DNA of 64,000 nucleotides from Tribonema minus (taxonomy: Eukaryota; Sar; Xanthophyceae; Tribonematales; Tribonemataceae): positions 124,001-188,000 of the forward strand of contig JAFCMP010000519.1 in NCBI GenBank assembly GCA_017506865.1. The letters are read 5' to 3'. The notes beneath the pieces were generated by a model. The model worked only from the letters and a program-made list of their open reading frames with translations. It had not been told where the DNA came from and made no database searches. The position numbers and the translations under genes were made by a program. Shown here piece by piece: positions 1 through 10,260 of the stretch. How positions within the stretch are numbered: position 1 is the stretch's first letter; each line of letters starts with the position of its first letter.

Positions 1-334
1 GCTGCGGAGGAAACGCACTTGCAGCATCAGCGGCAAAAACGTCTGAGGGTAGTGACGGCTCTAGAGCCCATTGCTGCCACCAAGGCAAATGCTTTGGCAT
101 TAATTCAGCATCGCATTGCATGACATTGCATTCCCGCTCACCCAACACTGTTAATGACCGTGGCGGACATGCAACGTGTACATTACAGAGTATTTACTCA
201 GCACTAACAGCAGAAAACCGCAACAGAAGCAGGGTATGATTGCACCAATGGAACTATTTGCACAAGTTTTTTACTGCCGCAACTGCGGCATTTGTGCACC
301 CTCCACCGAGACTCTACACGCCCCAAGAGGCAGC

Positions 335-3300
335 CTACACGCTCGCAGCGGCAGCGGCGGCGGCGGGCACTGCCGCCGGTGCCGACCAGATCGGTCCGCG
401 CTTCTCCGCCAGCGCCACGGGAACGATCTTCCGCCGCCCCGCGACGATCGTCTGGCTGCGCGGCTTGAGCCTGTCGCGGTGGATGTGTGTCCTGAACTCC
501 GGCCGCCACCCCTCATCGCCATCTTCAACTCCAACTTCAACCCCAACTTCAACTTCAACTTCAACTTTGCGACGCGCGAGCGGGTCCGCGTATGGCTCCA
601 GCGACAGCGCCGAAATCGGGGGGTTGGGGAAGGGGACGGCGCGGCCGCTGGGAAGGTGGGCATTACGCACGCGGCGCAGCGCGGCCTTGAGCGGCGGGCC
701 CTTGAGGATGTCTGCCGTGCGCTCTATCTGCGGCACGCGGTCGCGCACGTTGAAGCCGCCCACGTGGAAGGCCAGGTCGTCCACAACGACGCGGCTCAGC
801 CAGGCCTCCTTCGCGCGCTGCGCCGCCGCCGCCGCCTCGCGCTGCGCCTGCGGTGCGAGCGTGCGCACGCATGTGTACAGAGTGAGGTGCCTCTGGCTTT
901 AGTAAGCTTGTGCACTGAGAGCAAAGGTTGGTCCCCCCCATGCACACAACGTCGGTGCAGCACATGCGTGTAGTATAGAAATGAATCACTGCTGATGCTA
1001 GCGCAGTGTGAGCGTGTGGTGAGATTGGCACACGCGCGCCACTACGTGGGGTGCACCCATAATTACGCATGTCAACAACGCCCCACCCTGATCCCTTGAA
1101 AGTACATACACTTGGTAGGTACCAGGGTGAAGGGCACTGAGATGGACCTAGCAATACCGGGGTAACAAAGCAATGTGCTGGAAATATGCAGGCCCGCAAC
1201 GAACTCATGCACCGCCGATGCGCCTCCAACTTCAACATCATCCCCGCCGCCAACTTCAGGCTGCTGCACGCCAAGTTGACCGTAGACTATATACTTCCAG
1301 TATCGTTATCCGAAGTATATGATTGTATGATGTCGTACCTCGACGTTTGCGCCGGCGATGTGTACGCTGGTGAAGAAGCCCGGGTCGCGCTGCGCGCCCG
1401 CCACCTGCGCGCCGCGCGGCAGCCGCCCGCGCCGCTCCGCCAGCGCCCCACCATCGAACGGCCGCGCATACGCCGGCGCCGCCAGACCGCCCATCAGCAT
1501 CGCGCCGTTGGTGGGCACGCAGTCGAATTCTGGCCTGTCGTCACCGCCTTCGCCGCCGCTGCCGCATGTGGCAGTGGTCGCAGCAGCAGCGGTTCTCGCC
1601 CCCCTGCCTCCGTGCAGCTCGTTCTCCACCCACGGCTCCCGCAGCATGTCGATGCGGCTCGCGCTGGGCTTCTTGGGGTGCGCGTTGTACTCGCAGGGGG
1701 GGCGCGGGGCGGGGTACACGAACCCCCCAGGGGTGAGCCACGCCGCGCGACTGCGCTCCTCATCGGCCTGCCGCATGCGGGTCTCATCCACCAGGCTCAC
1801 CGTCTGGCTCACGAAATCGGTGCTGTAGGTGAAGGTCGCGCCGCGCGCGCGCGCGAGCCGACCGCGCATCTCCGCCTTCTTCAACTCCGTGTAGTTCAAC
1901 TTCTGCGGCCCGTAGCACCACTGCGTGGGGACGGTCTCCGCATCGAGCTCCGCGCGCCGCGCCGCGCGCGCGCGCCGGTGCTCGCGTTTTGCCGCCCGCA
2001 CCGCCTCGCGCTGCGCGGCCAAAAAGTCCGGCGCCGCGCGCGCGCTGACGCTCCGCGCAAAGGCTGCGTTGCCGGTGTCGACGCGCTCGTGGCGGCGGGG
2101 GGGCGCCTCGTTCAGCGCCAAATTTGGCGGCGACGCCGCTACAGCCGCAGCAGCGGCATCCGGTGCGCCGCTGCTGCACGCCGCCGCACTCGTGCCGCCG
2201 CCGCTGCCGCTGCCGTTCTGCGCCGCCTGCAACATTGCAGGTGCCTGTGATGTCTGCTCAGCAGCAGCGGCGGCGGCAGCGGTGGCGGCGGCAGCGGTGG
2301 CGGCGGCAGCAGCAGCGGCGCCGCCGCTGCCGGGCGCGCCACTGCTGCTGCCGAACATGTCCTCGAGGCTGATGGACTCGCCGTACTTGGACTCCACCTC
2401 CAGCAGCGCGGCGGCGTCTGGGAACAGGCGGCAGTCGCGCGCGTGGCGCAGGCTGGCGGCGCGCCGCAGCTGCCGCAGCGCGTCGAGCGCCGCAAAGCAC
2501 TGAGCGCTGACGCGCGCGCGGCTGTACACGTCGGGGCCCTCGCACAGCGCCGGCAGCGGCGCGCGCAGGCGCACGCGCTTGAGGTCCGCGTTGAACGCCG
2601 TGTACGCGCGGCGCGCGAAGCGCACGCGCGGGTCCGCCAGGACACGGTACGCGCCGCCGTTGCGCGCGCGCCGCGGCACGCGCGCCAGCAGCGCCGCCAC
2701 GCCGCCGTCCGCGAGCCCCTCCACGACGACGGTGCGGCAGTGCGCGTCGACGACCGCGAAGCCGCACACGACGTCCAGCGCGCCGGCGTCCGCCGCGGCG
2801 CGCTCCGCGGCGCTGAGGCAGTACGCGCGCAGGCTGCAGCCGCTGGCGCGCAGCGCGCCGCCGAGCGCTGCCGCATTGACGGCGTCCAGCGCGGCGCCCA
2901 GCGCCGCCACGAGCGCGCCGTCGCCGTACTCGAAGACGAACGCCGCGCGCGTGAAGGGGCGCGTCTCGGCGTACGGCGCCAGCGGCCGCGCCAGCGACGC
3001 GCGCACGCCCAGCGCGCAGCCGGCCTCCAGGTAGCGCCCGGGCGCACGAGACAGTCGCTCCGCGGCGGATGCGGGCTCGGCAGCGGACGGCGGCGCGCCG
3101 CGCGCGCTGGCGCAGACGTCAGCGCTCAGGTGCAACGCCGCCGCCAGTTGCAGCGCGCCGAGTGCGACCGTCGCGCAGCCGTGGGCGTAAGCGCCGCGCG
3201 CCGCCGCCGCGCGCGCCACGTGCGCCTCCTGCAGCTGGCGGTCGATCGCTGCGTCGTCTGGAGCGGCGGCGCCGGTGGCTGCAGCGGCGGCAGCGGCGAT

Positions 3301-4578
3301 GGCGCTGGCGGCTTGGTCCGGCAGCGGCGGCGCCGCGGCGTCGCGGTCGTGTAGCTCCAGCACCAGCGGCTCTCCCTCCAGCCAGTCGCGCAGCGCCGCC
3401 GGCTGCACCACGCTTTCCCCGACCAGGAACACGGCGGCGTGCTTGCAGGGTATGCGCCGGGCACCGCCGCTGCCGCTGCCGCCGCCACTGCTGCTATCAG
3501 GTGTAGGCTGACTGGCTTGCGCACTACCGCTGCCATCACTGTTGTTGTTGCCGCCACCTCCAGGGTCACCGCCAGTGTCACCGCCGCCACCACCACTGCC
3601 AGCACCGTTGCTGCTGCTGGAGCTGTTCATGGTGTCACTGAGGCTACCTGTCAGGAGTGGTCGTGGACAGACCGATGGCGGCAGCGGCTGGCACACCACA
3701 TACAGCGGCCGTAGCAAGTGCCTTAAGCTAGCTGTCTCGTCTGGCAGGTTCGTGATGCTTGTCAGGTGCAGGGTCAGGGGGTTCAGCTTAAGGAGCGTTT
3801 CGGGCTCGAAGAAATGTGGTCCTGGAGATGCTGTTTTCACGCTTATACACAAGTGGCGGATACCCGGCGGCAACTCGGCATCACGTAATGCTGACGGCAA
3901 CGCTGCTGCTGGTGCTGCAAGTTGTGAACTCCTCTCAAACACCCAGCCGTTAGATCGGCAAGCTGGATCGGCCGACAGAAAGCAGCTGAGGTCGATGGTC
4001 CATGACTGTATGTATTTGCTGCCCTTGTCTCCTAGGAATATGGTGATGAAAGGGTCAGCATTGAGTTTGATGGCAGCATCAGCATCGTCTGCTCCAGCAA
4101 ACTGATGCCTGCGGATCCATGTCCACGTCGGCAGCAGCACAGGTCCGGTCGGTGCGGGTGTGTTCAGCAGGTCTAACGCCGCAGATGCCGCTGTAGCCAC
4201 CGCTGCGCTGGCCACCGCCTTCACGGCTGCTGGCTTGCTTGCCACGGACTTCCGTCCTGCTGCTGGTAGCGCAGTTGCTGGTGGCGTTGACGGCGCTGCC
4301 GATGCATCCTCACGCTTCACCCACCCCCCGGGCACTGCGTCAGTCGGATCAAAAGGCTGAGTGGCGACTGCCTCGCCGTCCAAGAAGCGGTACCGAAAGT
4401 ACGGCCGCAGAAGCCCAGGCGCCGCTACGGTCAAGGCATTTTGCTCTGGTGTCAAGGTTACTGTAACACTGATGCAGCGTGGCGCATCTGGAGGCGGGCC
4501 TGCTGGTATCGACGCCAAGGCGGTTGTTTTTTTGTTGATGGACTTCCTCGCCTCAGCGCCGCCAGGCTTGGGCGGCAT
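335..4578 (-). CDS. Large, possibly ciliary protein (CFAP92/DUF4550-like candidate)
   Basis: Read on the minus strand from the ATG at 4578 (MPPKPGG); the open frame extends upstream only through a GTG. Exon 1 is 4578-1339 (1080 codons, phase 0, donor GAG|GTACGA). Exon 2 starts at 1260 after a CAGCAG acceptor (PEVGGGDDVEVGG); its 3' end is unresolved. Exon 3 runs from about 847 to the TAG at 335. The N-terminus has a beta-rich stretch (ISVTVTLTPEQNALTV). Mid-protein holds a run of structured segments (CGFAVVDAHCRTVVVEGL, YTAFNADLKRVRLRAPLP, ESKYGESISLEDMF) between Gly/Ala/Ser-rich linkers. The C-terminus is basic (RTHIHRDRLKPRSQT). The VVVEGL region and layout resemble what I recall of DUF4550 ciliary proteins, but that is recognition by eye. 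Codon use is strongly GC3. Coding status is well supported; family is tentative. Confidence 0.6.
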
Positions 4579-4778
4579 GTCGCTTTTACATGCAGTGCGG
4601 TGCAGGGCCAGAGGATGGCAGCCTATTCCATGCACTGGTAAGACGCACACACACACACACTCTCTCCCACCTCCAAAAGACGGTTACACTTTTCGTCGTT
4701 CGTTGGAAGTTTGGGCTCAGAAGTTGAGGTTGCAAATGGCGAAAAGTTGTTTGCTACAGTGGGAGAGAGAGCTTTGTG
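4579..4778. promoter_or_regulatory. Short divergent intergenic region (likely bidirectional promoter)
   Basis: Only 200 bp separate the start codons of two head-to-head genes. The stretch holds an (AC)n run near 4643-4660 and no recognisable TATA box. Promoter function for both genes is inferred from the spacing. Confidence 0.45.
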
Positions 4779-5795
4779 ATGCCAGACCCGTTGATATCAT
4801 CGCCAGCATCAGCAGGCAAAGCAGCTCCTTATGACTGGTTCTCCATTTTTCAGTCGCAGCTCACCGAGGAGCGGTGTCGTGCGCTGGCGGACAAAGGCTA
4901 TGCGATCATCGACAACTGTATGGGAGAGGCTTGCGCTGACGCTCTCTTGACCGAGATGCAGGAAGCCTTTGATCAAGGCCTGATGAAGCCGAACAAGACG
5001 CACTTCAGCAAACCGGGTGGCGGAGGAGTGATGGTTTTCCAAAAGCCTGGCATCTTTGAAACAGACATGCACGACACCGCGCTGCAAGGTCAGCTGCCAG
5101 TGCTTACATCGCTCTTCGAGCAGACGGCGCTGGTCGACGCGCTGGAGTCCCGGCTGCCGGACGTGAAGCTGAGGCGGGGCACCCAGGGCTGCACGGTCAA
5201 GCTGCAGCACAACACCGGCAGCGGGGGGTGCTTCCCCTGGCACTACGACAACCCCGGCCGCCCCAACAAGCGGCGCCTCACATGCCTGCTCTACCTCAAC
5301 CGCGGCTGGCAGCCCGGCGACGGCGGCGAGCTCACACTGCTGCCGTTCCTAGGGCTGGCGCAGGAGGTGGCGCCGCTGTTCGACAGGCTGGTGGTCTTCC
5401 GCAGCGACCTCGTGCTGCACCGCGTGCGCCCCGCGCGCGCGCCGCGCTACGCGCTGACCGTGTGGCTGGACGGCGCGGACGGCTGCGTGAACGGCGACCG
5501 CGACGTCGCGTTGCACTTTTCCAAGGCGGATCTAGGTCCGGGGGGCGACTGGCTGGGGCTGTGCGATAGGCTCAAGGCCTCCCCCGTGCAGCGCGTGCTC
5601 AGCAGAGGCGTGTACCAGGAGGAGTACCAGGCGAGCCTGGCGGAGTGCATGGGCGGCGCGGAGGGGGAGGGGGAGATGCTGGCAGCGCACATGGCGCAGG
5701 TGCGCGCGATGGACGCGAGCGCGCCGCTGCGGCACCTCGTGCAGCGCCTGCGCGCGACGCGCGAGCTGCTGGCGCTGCAGAATCTAGCCACGTGA
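4779..5795 (+). CDS. 2-oxoglutarate/Fe(II)-dependent dioxygenase (prolyl 4-hydroxylase-like)
   Basis: Single-exon gene of 338 codons; the ATG at 4779 is chosen over an in-frame GTG three bases upstream. The C-terminal half has the double-stranded beta-helix signature of 2OG oxygenases. An HYD triad (FPWHYDN, about residue 160) supplies the first iron ligands. It is followed by LTCLLYLNRGWQPGDGGEL, the classic strand before the core. The distal histidine lies in FRSDLVLHRV, and the 2OG-binding Arg is probably the one in RYALTVWLDG. Family members hydroxylate proteins or small substrates using O2 and 2-oxoglutarate; the substrate here is unknown. There is no obvious signal peptide, so cytosolic or nuclear location is likely. 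The N-terminal ~70 residues (LADKGYAIIDNCMG) match the usual helical entry of soluble prolyl hydroxylases. The last 24 codons are duplicated twice downstream. Confidence 0.85.
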   Translation: MPDPLISSPASAGKAAPYDWFSIFQSQLTEERCRALADKGYAIIDNCMGEACADALLTEMQEAFDQGLMKPNKTHFSKPGGGGVMVFQKPGIFETDMHDTALQGQLPVLTSLFEQTALVDALESRLPDVKLRRGTQGCTVKLQHNTGSGGCFPWHYDNPGRPNKRRLTCLLYLNRGWQPGDGGELTLLPFLGLAQEVAPLFDRLVVFRSDLVLHRVRPARAPRYALTVWLDGADGCVNGDRDVALHFSKADLGPGGDWLGLCDRLKASPVQRVLSRGVYQEEYQASLAECMGGAEGEGEMLAAHMAQVRAMDASAPLRHLVQRLRATRELLALQNLAT

Positions 5796-6076
5796 TTAGT
5801 GTACACAGTGCTGTGTCACTGTGTCTTTCATGTGTGTCTTGCCATTTCTGAGCATAGTCCGCTGCAGAGCCTCGTGCAGCGCCTGCGCGCGACGCACGAG
5901 CTGCTGGCGCTGCAGAACCTAGCCACGTGATGCGTGCACGGCACTGTCAGTGAGTGCTCTTTCATTGTGACTTTACTGCGTGTGTTGCCGCTGTAAGCAT
6001 GGTCCGCTGCGCAGCGCCTGGTGCAGCGCCTGCACGCGCGCTGCTAGCGCTGCAGAATACAAGTAGCCACGTGATT
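5724..6076 (+). repeat. Triplicated 3' coding end of the dioxygenase gene
   Basis: Three tandem units start at 5724, 5859 and 6004. The first is the true C-terminal coding end and stop (LALQNLAT, then TGA). The second keeps nearly the whole coding end plus the same stop context (agccacgtga). The third is shortened and carries extra differences. The similarity continues into the 3' flank. Decay increases with distance from the gene. Confidence 0.85.
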
Positions 6077-6112
6077 CGTGAACACTGCCATGTTCGTTTT
6101 TCAGTGAGTGCC

Positions 6113-6790
6113 TTACCTTGAGCTCCCGGGTGTTTTCATCCTGCTGTGTTTGCCGCCTGTGGTCAGCGTTCGACATGAAGGGCACCGCGCAGTTCTTGCG
6201 GTGCCTGGTGCAGCGGCAGTGCACATGAAGCGCTTGTGCTCAACGATGAAGCCGCGTGACTTGAATGCAGCAACATAGCTGTGCTGGATGTTGTCAGTAG
6301 CTGTCACTCCCTTGTATTGCTGCATGCATGTGGAGGTTGCCAGCCGAGAATCAGGTGGAATAGGCTTGACATACTGGTGCAGGGTTACAAGTGCGACTGC
6401 ATGATCCACCAGCTGCTCGCCAAGCTGCTCGCGATGCACAGCAAGGTGTCAATCTATGGTTCTCACAGCGGTCGCCTCTGCGCACCGGCAAGCTGCTAGT
6501 TCAGCATTGCTCAGCCTCATGGCTTTGTTCGTAATATTGCTCTGTGTCAGCGTCGCTCGGTAGTTGGGCGCATACCAGACAGGATCTTCACCATTTAGCT
6601 ATTCTGCTTGAAGGATGCAGGATGTTGGCATGGGGTCTCAAAGGCGGAGGTAGTCGCCAAGACATGGTAAGGCTTGGAAGTATCATTTCTGCGCATGAAT
6701 GGCTCGCGGGTCTGCTGCAGGTCCATTTTTCCAGTGATAACATCTTCCAAACGCTTGCACACATTACTGGATGTATCATGTGTCACATAT
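6113..6790 (-). pseudogene. Possible decayed minus-strand ORF, unidentified
   Basis: Two minus-strand open stretches (6439-6113 and 6786-6595) lie in different frames. The first reads sensibly (LHQYVKPIPPDS, HSYVAAFKSRGFIVEHKRFM) and ends with a C-x13-C-x2-C cluster, as in zinc-binding parts of transposon proteins. No start, splice structure or family could be established. It lies between the dioxygenase 3' repeats and mobile debris, so a decayed transposon protein is my best guess. Confidence 0.2.
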
Positions 6791-6893
6791 GTACGCCGTA
6801 GTCTGCTGGGAAGGGCTCAGCAAGCCCCAGCAATATGAGCTGCTTAACCCATTGCAATCAGGGGCTGTCATGATGGTGGTTTAGAGTTCCCCT

Positions 6894-7153
6894 CTGTGCG
6901 CCCCGGTGTGGTTGATACAACTTGAACGTATCTCGGTACCTGTACGACATTGAACATATCTCGGTACCTGTACGACATTGTATCTCGGTACCTGTACGAC
7001 ATTGTACAGGTACCGAGATACGTTCAAGTTGTATCGACATTGTACAGGTACTGAGATATGACATTGTACAGGTACCGAGATGCGTTCAAGTTGTATCGAT
7101 ATTGTACAGGTCAAGATACTTTCAAGTTGTATCGACAACACCTGGGCGCACAC
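6894..7153. mobile_element. Small foldback/MITE-like element with internal direct and inverted repeats
   Basis: The outer ends are inverted copies: left tgtgcgccccggtgtg followed by gatacaacttgaa, right the reverse complement with a few differences. Inside are three direct copies of a 24-bp unit built on tatctcggtacctgtac, then several inverted copies (gtacaggtaccgagata). The whole ~260 bp could fold into one long hairpin. It has no coding capacity. This fits a non-autonomous foldback element, but no target-site duplication was confirmed. Confidence 0.65.
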
Positions 7154-7316
7154 CTCCAAGGGGGGCGTGTCCCACTGCTTGGTCGCTGTCAGGCGGACCT
7201 GTGTCTACTGCATAATGCTGTGCATTTCGTGAAGGCCCGAAGAACCGGAGGCACGGTGTGCAAAGGCAGCCAAACTGTCCCTCGGGAAATGAAGGTTTGC
7301 TCGATGCATCACAGAT

Positions 7317-7774
7317 GTACTTTTTATTAATTCTCGCTCAGGGCGCGAAAAAGCCCAGATGGTGGTCTAACTTGATGCTGCTGTACGGAATCTGCATGTT
7401 GTGTGACTTCTGAAAGTGTCTCAACGACAACCACTCAAACGCCGCCGCCGCCAAATGGCATCTCGGGATCCTCCCCTATGTCCTCCTCCATGTGCCCCCC
7501 CCCCCTGGATTCTGCCATGTGTGTCATGACACGGCCAGAGTACGCCATGTGGAGCGCTGCCGACAGTGCCGAGCGTAAGCGCGCCAGGGCGATGCCCTTG
7601 AGAGCTTTAGGGCGCGCTCCTCCGGGCACTGACATCCTGCTGGCATACTCCGTCGCCACAGCCTCCAGCAGCTTCCGCCCCTGCTCCCCGATGCTGCCAT
7701 AAGACCCGATTGCCAAAGTGGCAAGTTTGTAGCAATTCTGGTCATAATGACCAGAATAAAGTACACATAGCCGA
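7317..7774 (-). mobile_element. 5'-truncated LINE copy (3' end)
   Basis: Reverse-complement copy of the last ~430 bp of the LINE at 20.8-23.1 kb. It includes the C-terminal coding part (IGEQGRKLLEAVATEYA through MPFGGGGV) and the 3' UTR ending in aataaaaagtac. The minus-strand frame is open from 7716 to 7435. The 5' truncation falls at a perfect palindrome (ttctggtcattatgaccaga, 7754-7774). The 3' end has no long poly(A) tail. Confidence 0.85.
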
Positions 7775-8019
7775 CATCAGCTGTACGCATGTGCTACGCA
7801 AATGTGTGGTCATCCAGCATGGTCGCCTCCATGTGCATGCCATCATCCGCTCCGCGGCAATGGTGTGTGTTCGTCCAAAACTGATGCATATCATTGGTTG
7901 CCGATATACAGGGGGCGGCCTAGGATCCTAGCCTACATTGCACACTTCCCAAAAGTAGGGTTACTAACCCTGGGTTAGTAACTGAAGGCAGCAAAGTGTG
8001 TGAGGCTTGAAAAAGTTAC
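7775..8019. other. Upstream region of gene A
   Basis: No gene seen. It contains two short palindromes (taggatccta at 7921-7930, and the larger one at 7960-7982). Confidence 0.4.
7960..7982. promoter_or_regulatory. Perfect palindrome 37 bp upstream of the gene A start codon
   Basis: gttactaaccc, one central T, then gggttagtaac: 11-bp arms with one central base. The arms contain TTAG/CTAA-type words like the telomere-like repeats in this gene's introns. It could bind a dimeric factor or form a 5' UTR hairpin; both are inference. Confidence 0.4.
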
Positions 8020-10226
8020 ATGCAGCGAGTGCGTGCAATGGAACCGTCCCGCCAGCAGGTGCTGCTGGAGGATCTGTCGGCGTTAATCGATGGCGTCATC
8101 CTGCTGGCATGTGTCACTGCACTGTACAGCCTGAGGCGACAGGAGCTGTCCCTGTGCACCTTGACATACGCATTAAGCCTGGCGCTGCTGACCGCGACTG
8201 TGGGCCACTACCTCGAGCAACATGTGTTTGGAGAGGCCGGCATTCAAGACTTGGTGCTCTACCCTTCCAGGTAATCTAGTCATGACGCTGGCCGTCGTTT
8301 GCAGTGCGACTTGAACAAGGCATTAGCGAGGGTCAGAATGTGGTCTGCCTGCACGATGAGGCTCACAGGCGTGCGCCATTTCTCGGTGAAAAGTTGCTCT
8401 GGTGGTATTGTAGTTTGATGCAGCAGCTAAGCCGTCTCAACACTCAAAAGGTGGATTGGGTGCCTGGTTGAAGTTTCATCACCTGACGTTGGTGCGCTGC
8501 CAACTTGTGTGGTGGCGATAGTGGGGCCATGCAAAACTTTCTCGCCTGTGTTTTGAAACCAGTCATTATCAGCTCCTTTGTTCAGTACATTTGAGCACAT
8601 CGCGCATCAAGCTGCATGCGTGCAGCTGTTCACTCACAGTTAGTCAGCATGTGCCTGAGCGGTCCCAGCTGTGCTGACAATGCGGTTCACAAGAAGCGGA
8701 GCATCAGCATGCACATTCGACTTCGCTGTCACAGTTGTTCAGAGATAGGTTCAGGTTGCCTGTTCATGTAATGTTGCAGAGTGTCCGACAACAGCCTGCC
8801 ACTGAACTCTCATTTCAAAGTCGTTTGACACCTGTCGATGCCGATCTCAACTGTAACAGGAGTGCGGGGAGTGTCAGCGTGAGCCTGCTGGTATGCGCGG
8901 CGTCCATCGGAGCGCTGATGTGCTCGCTGACACGATGTCAACCGCTCAGCTTCGACTGTATTGCGGGCGAGTATGCGATGACGCACCACCAGTGCAAGGT
9001 GCGCCATAATGGTGATGCTTATCTACTTCAACTGCATTGCCATATCATGCTTGAGTAGTGGATGTAGGGGGGGATCTCGAGATGCCATTTGGCGGCGTTG
9101 TTTGAGTGGTTGTCATTGAGACACTTTCAAACCGACACATTACATGTAGATTCCGTACAGCTTAGACACCACTCATCTGGGCTTTTCGCACCCTGAGCGA
9201 CGATTAATAAAAAGTACTTGTCTTTGCGTCTGTCAGTGGATACATGTGTGGCACTTGGCGATGATACGTGTGTTACTGCAGGTCTCGTGCGCCAGCAGCA
9301 GTGTCACTACCGTGGGGCTTTGTACATGGGCTGTATTCCTATCGCAAACCTACTCACCTGCTACCTACCTGCCTGCAGCACCTTACACATGTAGATGCCC
9401 TTGTGCGTGCGCGCCGCTGCTGCCATCGCTGCTGCCCATGCGTGGCCTGTGTGCCTGCCGCCCACTGCCGCCTATGGGCCAACAGCAGCGCTCTCCGCAC
9501 CTGCTGCAACCTCCTGCTTAACGCCACATAGCCACATACCTACATACATGCCCGTGCCCAATGCAGCTGCAGCAGCGCTCCACAGCCGTGCCATCCCCTA
9601 CTCAACGCGCCACATAGCTACCCGCGTGCACTGCAGCAGTGCGCCGCACCCTGCTCAGCAATGCTCTCCGCTGCCATTTGTGCTCCACGTATCTACATCC
9701 ACAGCCGCGCACAGTCAATGCAGCAACGCTCCGCCCCCCCGCTCAACCCCCCCCCACACCTACATACCTACCTACCCCCCCCCCCTACGCCAGGTCCACA
9801 GGCTGCGGCACGCGCTGCGCGTCTGGCTGTCGAGCGCAGCCTTCCTGTGGGCCGCGGCGGCGCTGCGCATGAACGCGGTCGTCGGCGGCAGCGTGCTGCA
9901 CCCGCGCGGCGGCGGCTGCGCGCTCGCCGTGCTGCGCAGCCCGGAGCTGGCGGCGTGCGTGGTGGCGGGCGCGTGCGGCGGCGCGTGGCTGCACGCGCAG
10001 CTTGCGCAGGTGCAGGCGGCGCAGGCGGCGGCGCTCAGAGCTGACACTGCGGCAGGGCCGCATACTGGCAGCGGCAGCGGCGCGTCGGTATCGCGCAGGC
10101 ACAGCAGCGCCGCCGCTGCGCCGTTCTCGCCGCTCGGTCCGCAGCGGCAGCAGCACGGCGGCAGGTTTGAGACGGGCAGCACGTGCAGCGGGTCGATTTC
10201 GCCGCCGCGCAACGGCGGCAGCGTCC

Positions 10227-10260
<34 letters not shown>

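Noticed and set aside
2139-3047. Long Arg/Ala-rich minus-strand frame
   Set aside because: Out-of-frame shadow of the large exon 4578-1339; composition is that of shifted GC3-rich codons.
7403-7702. Plus-strand frame over the short LINE copy
   Set aside because: Opposite strand of the LINE coding end; the minus-strand reading matches the long copy residue for residue.
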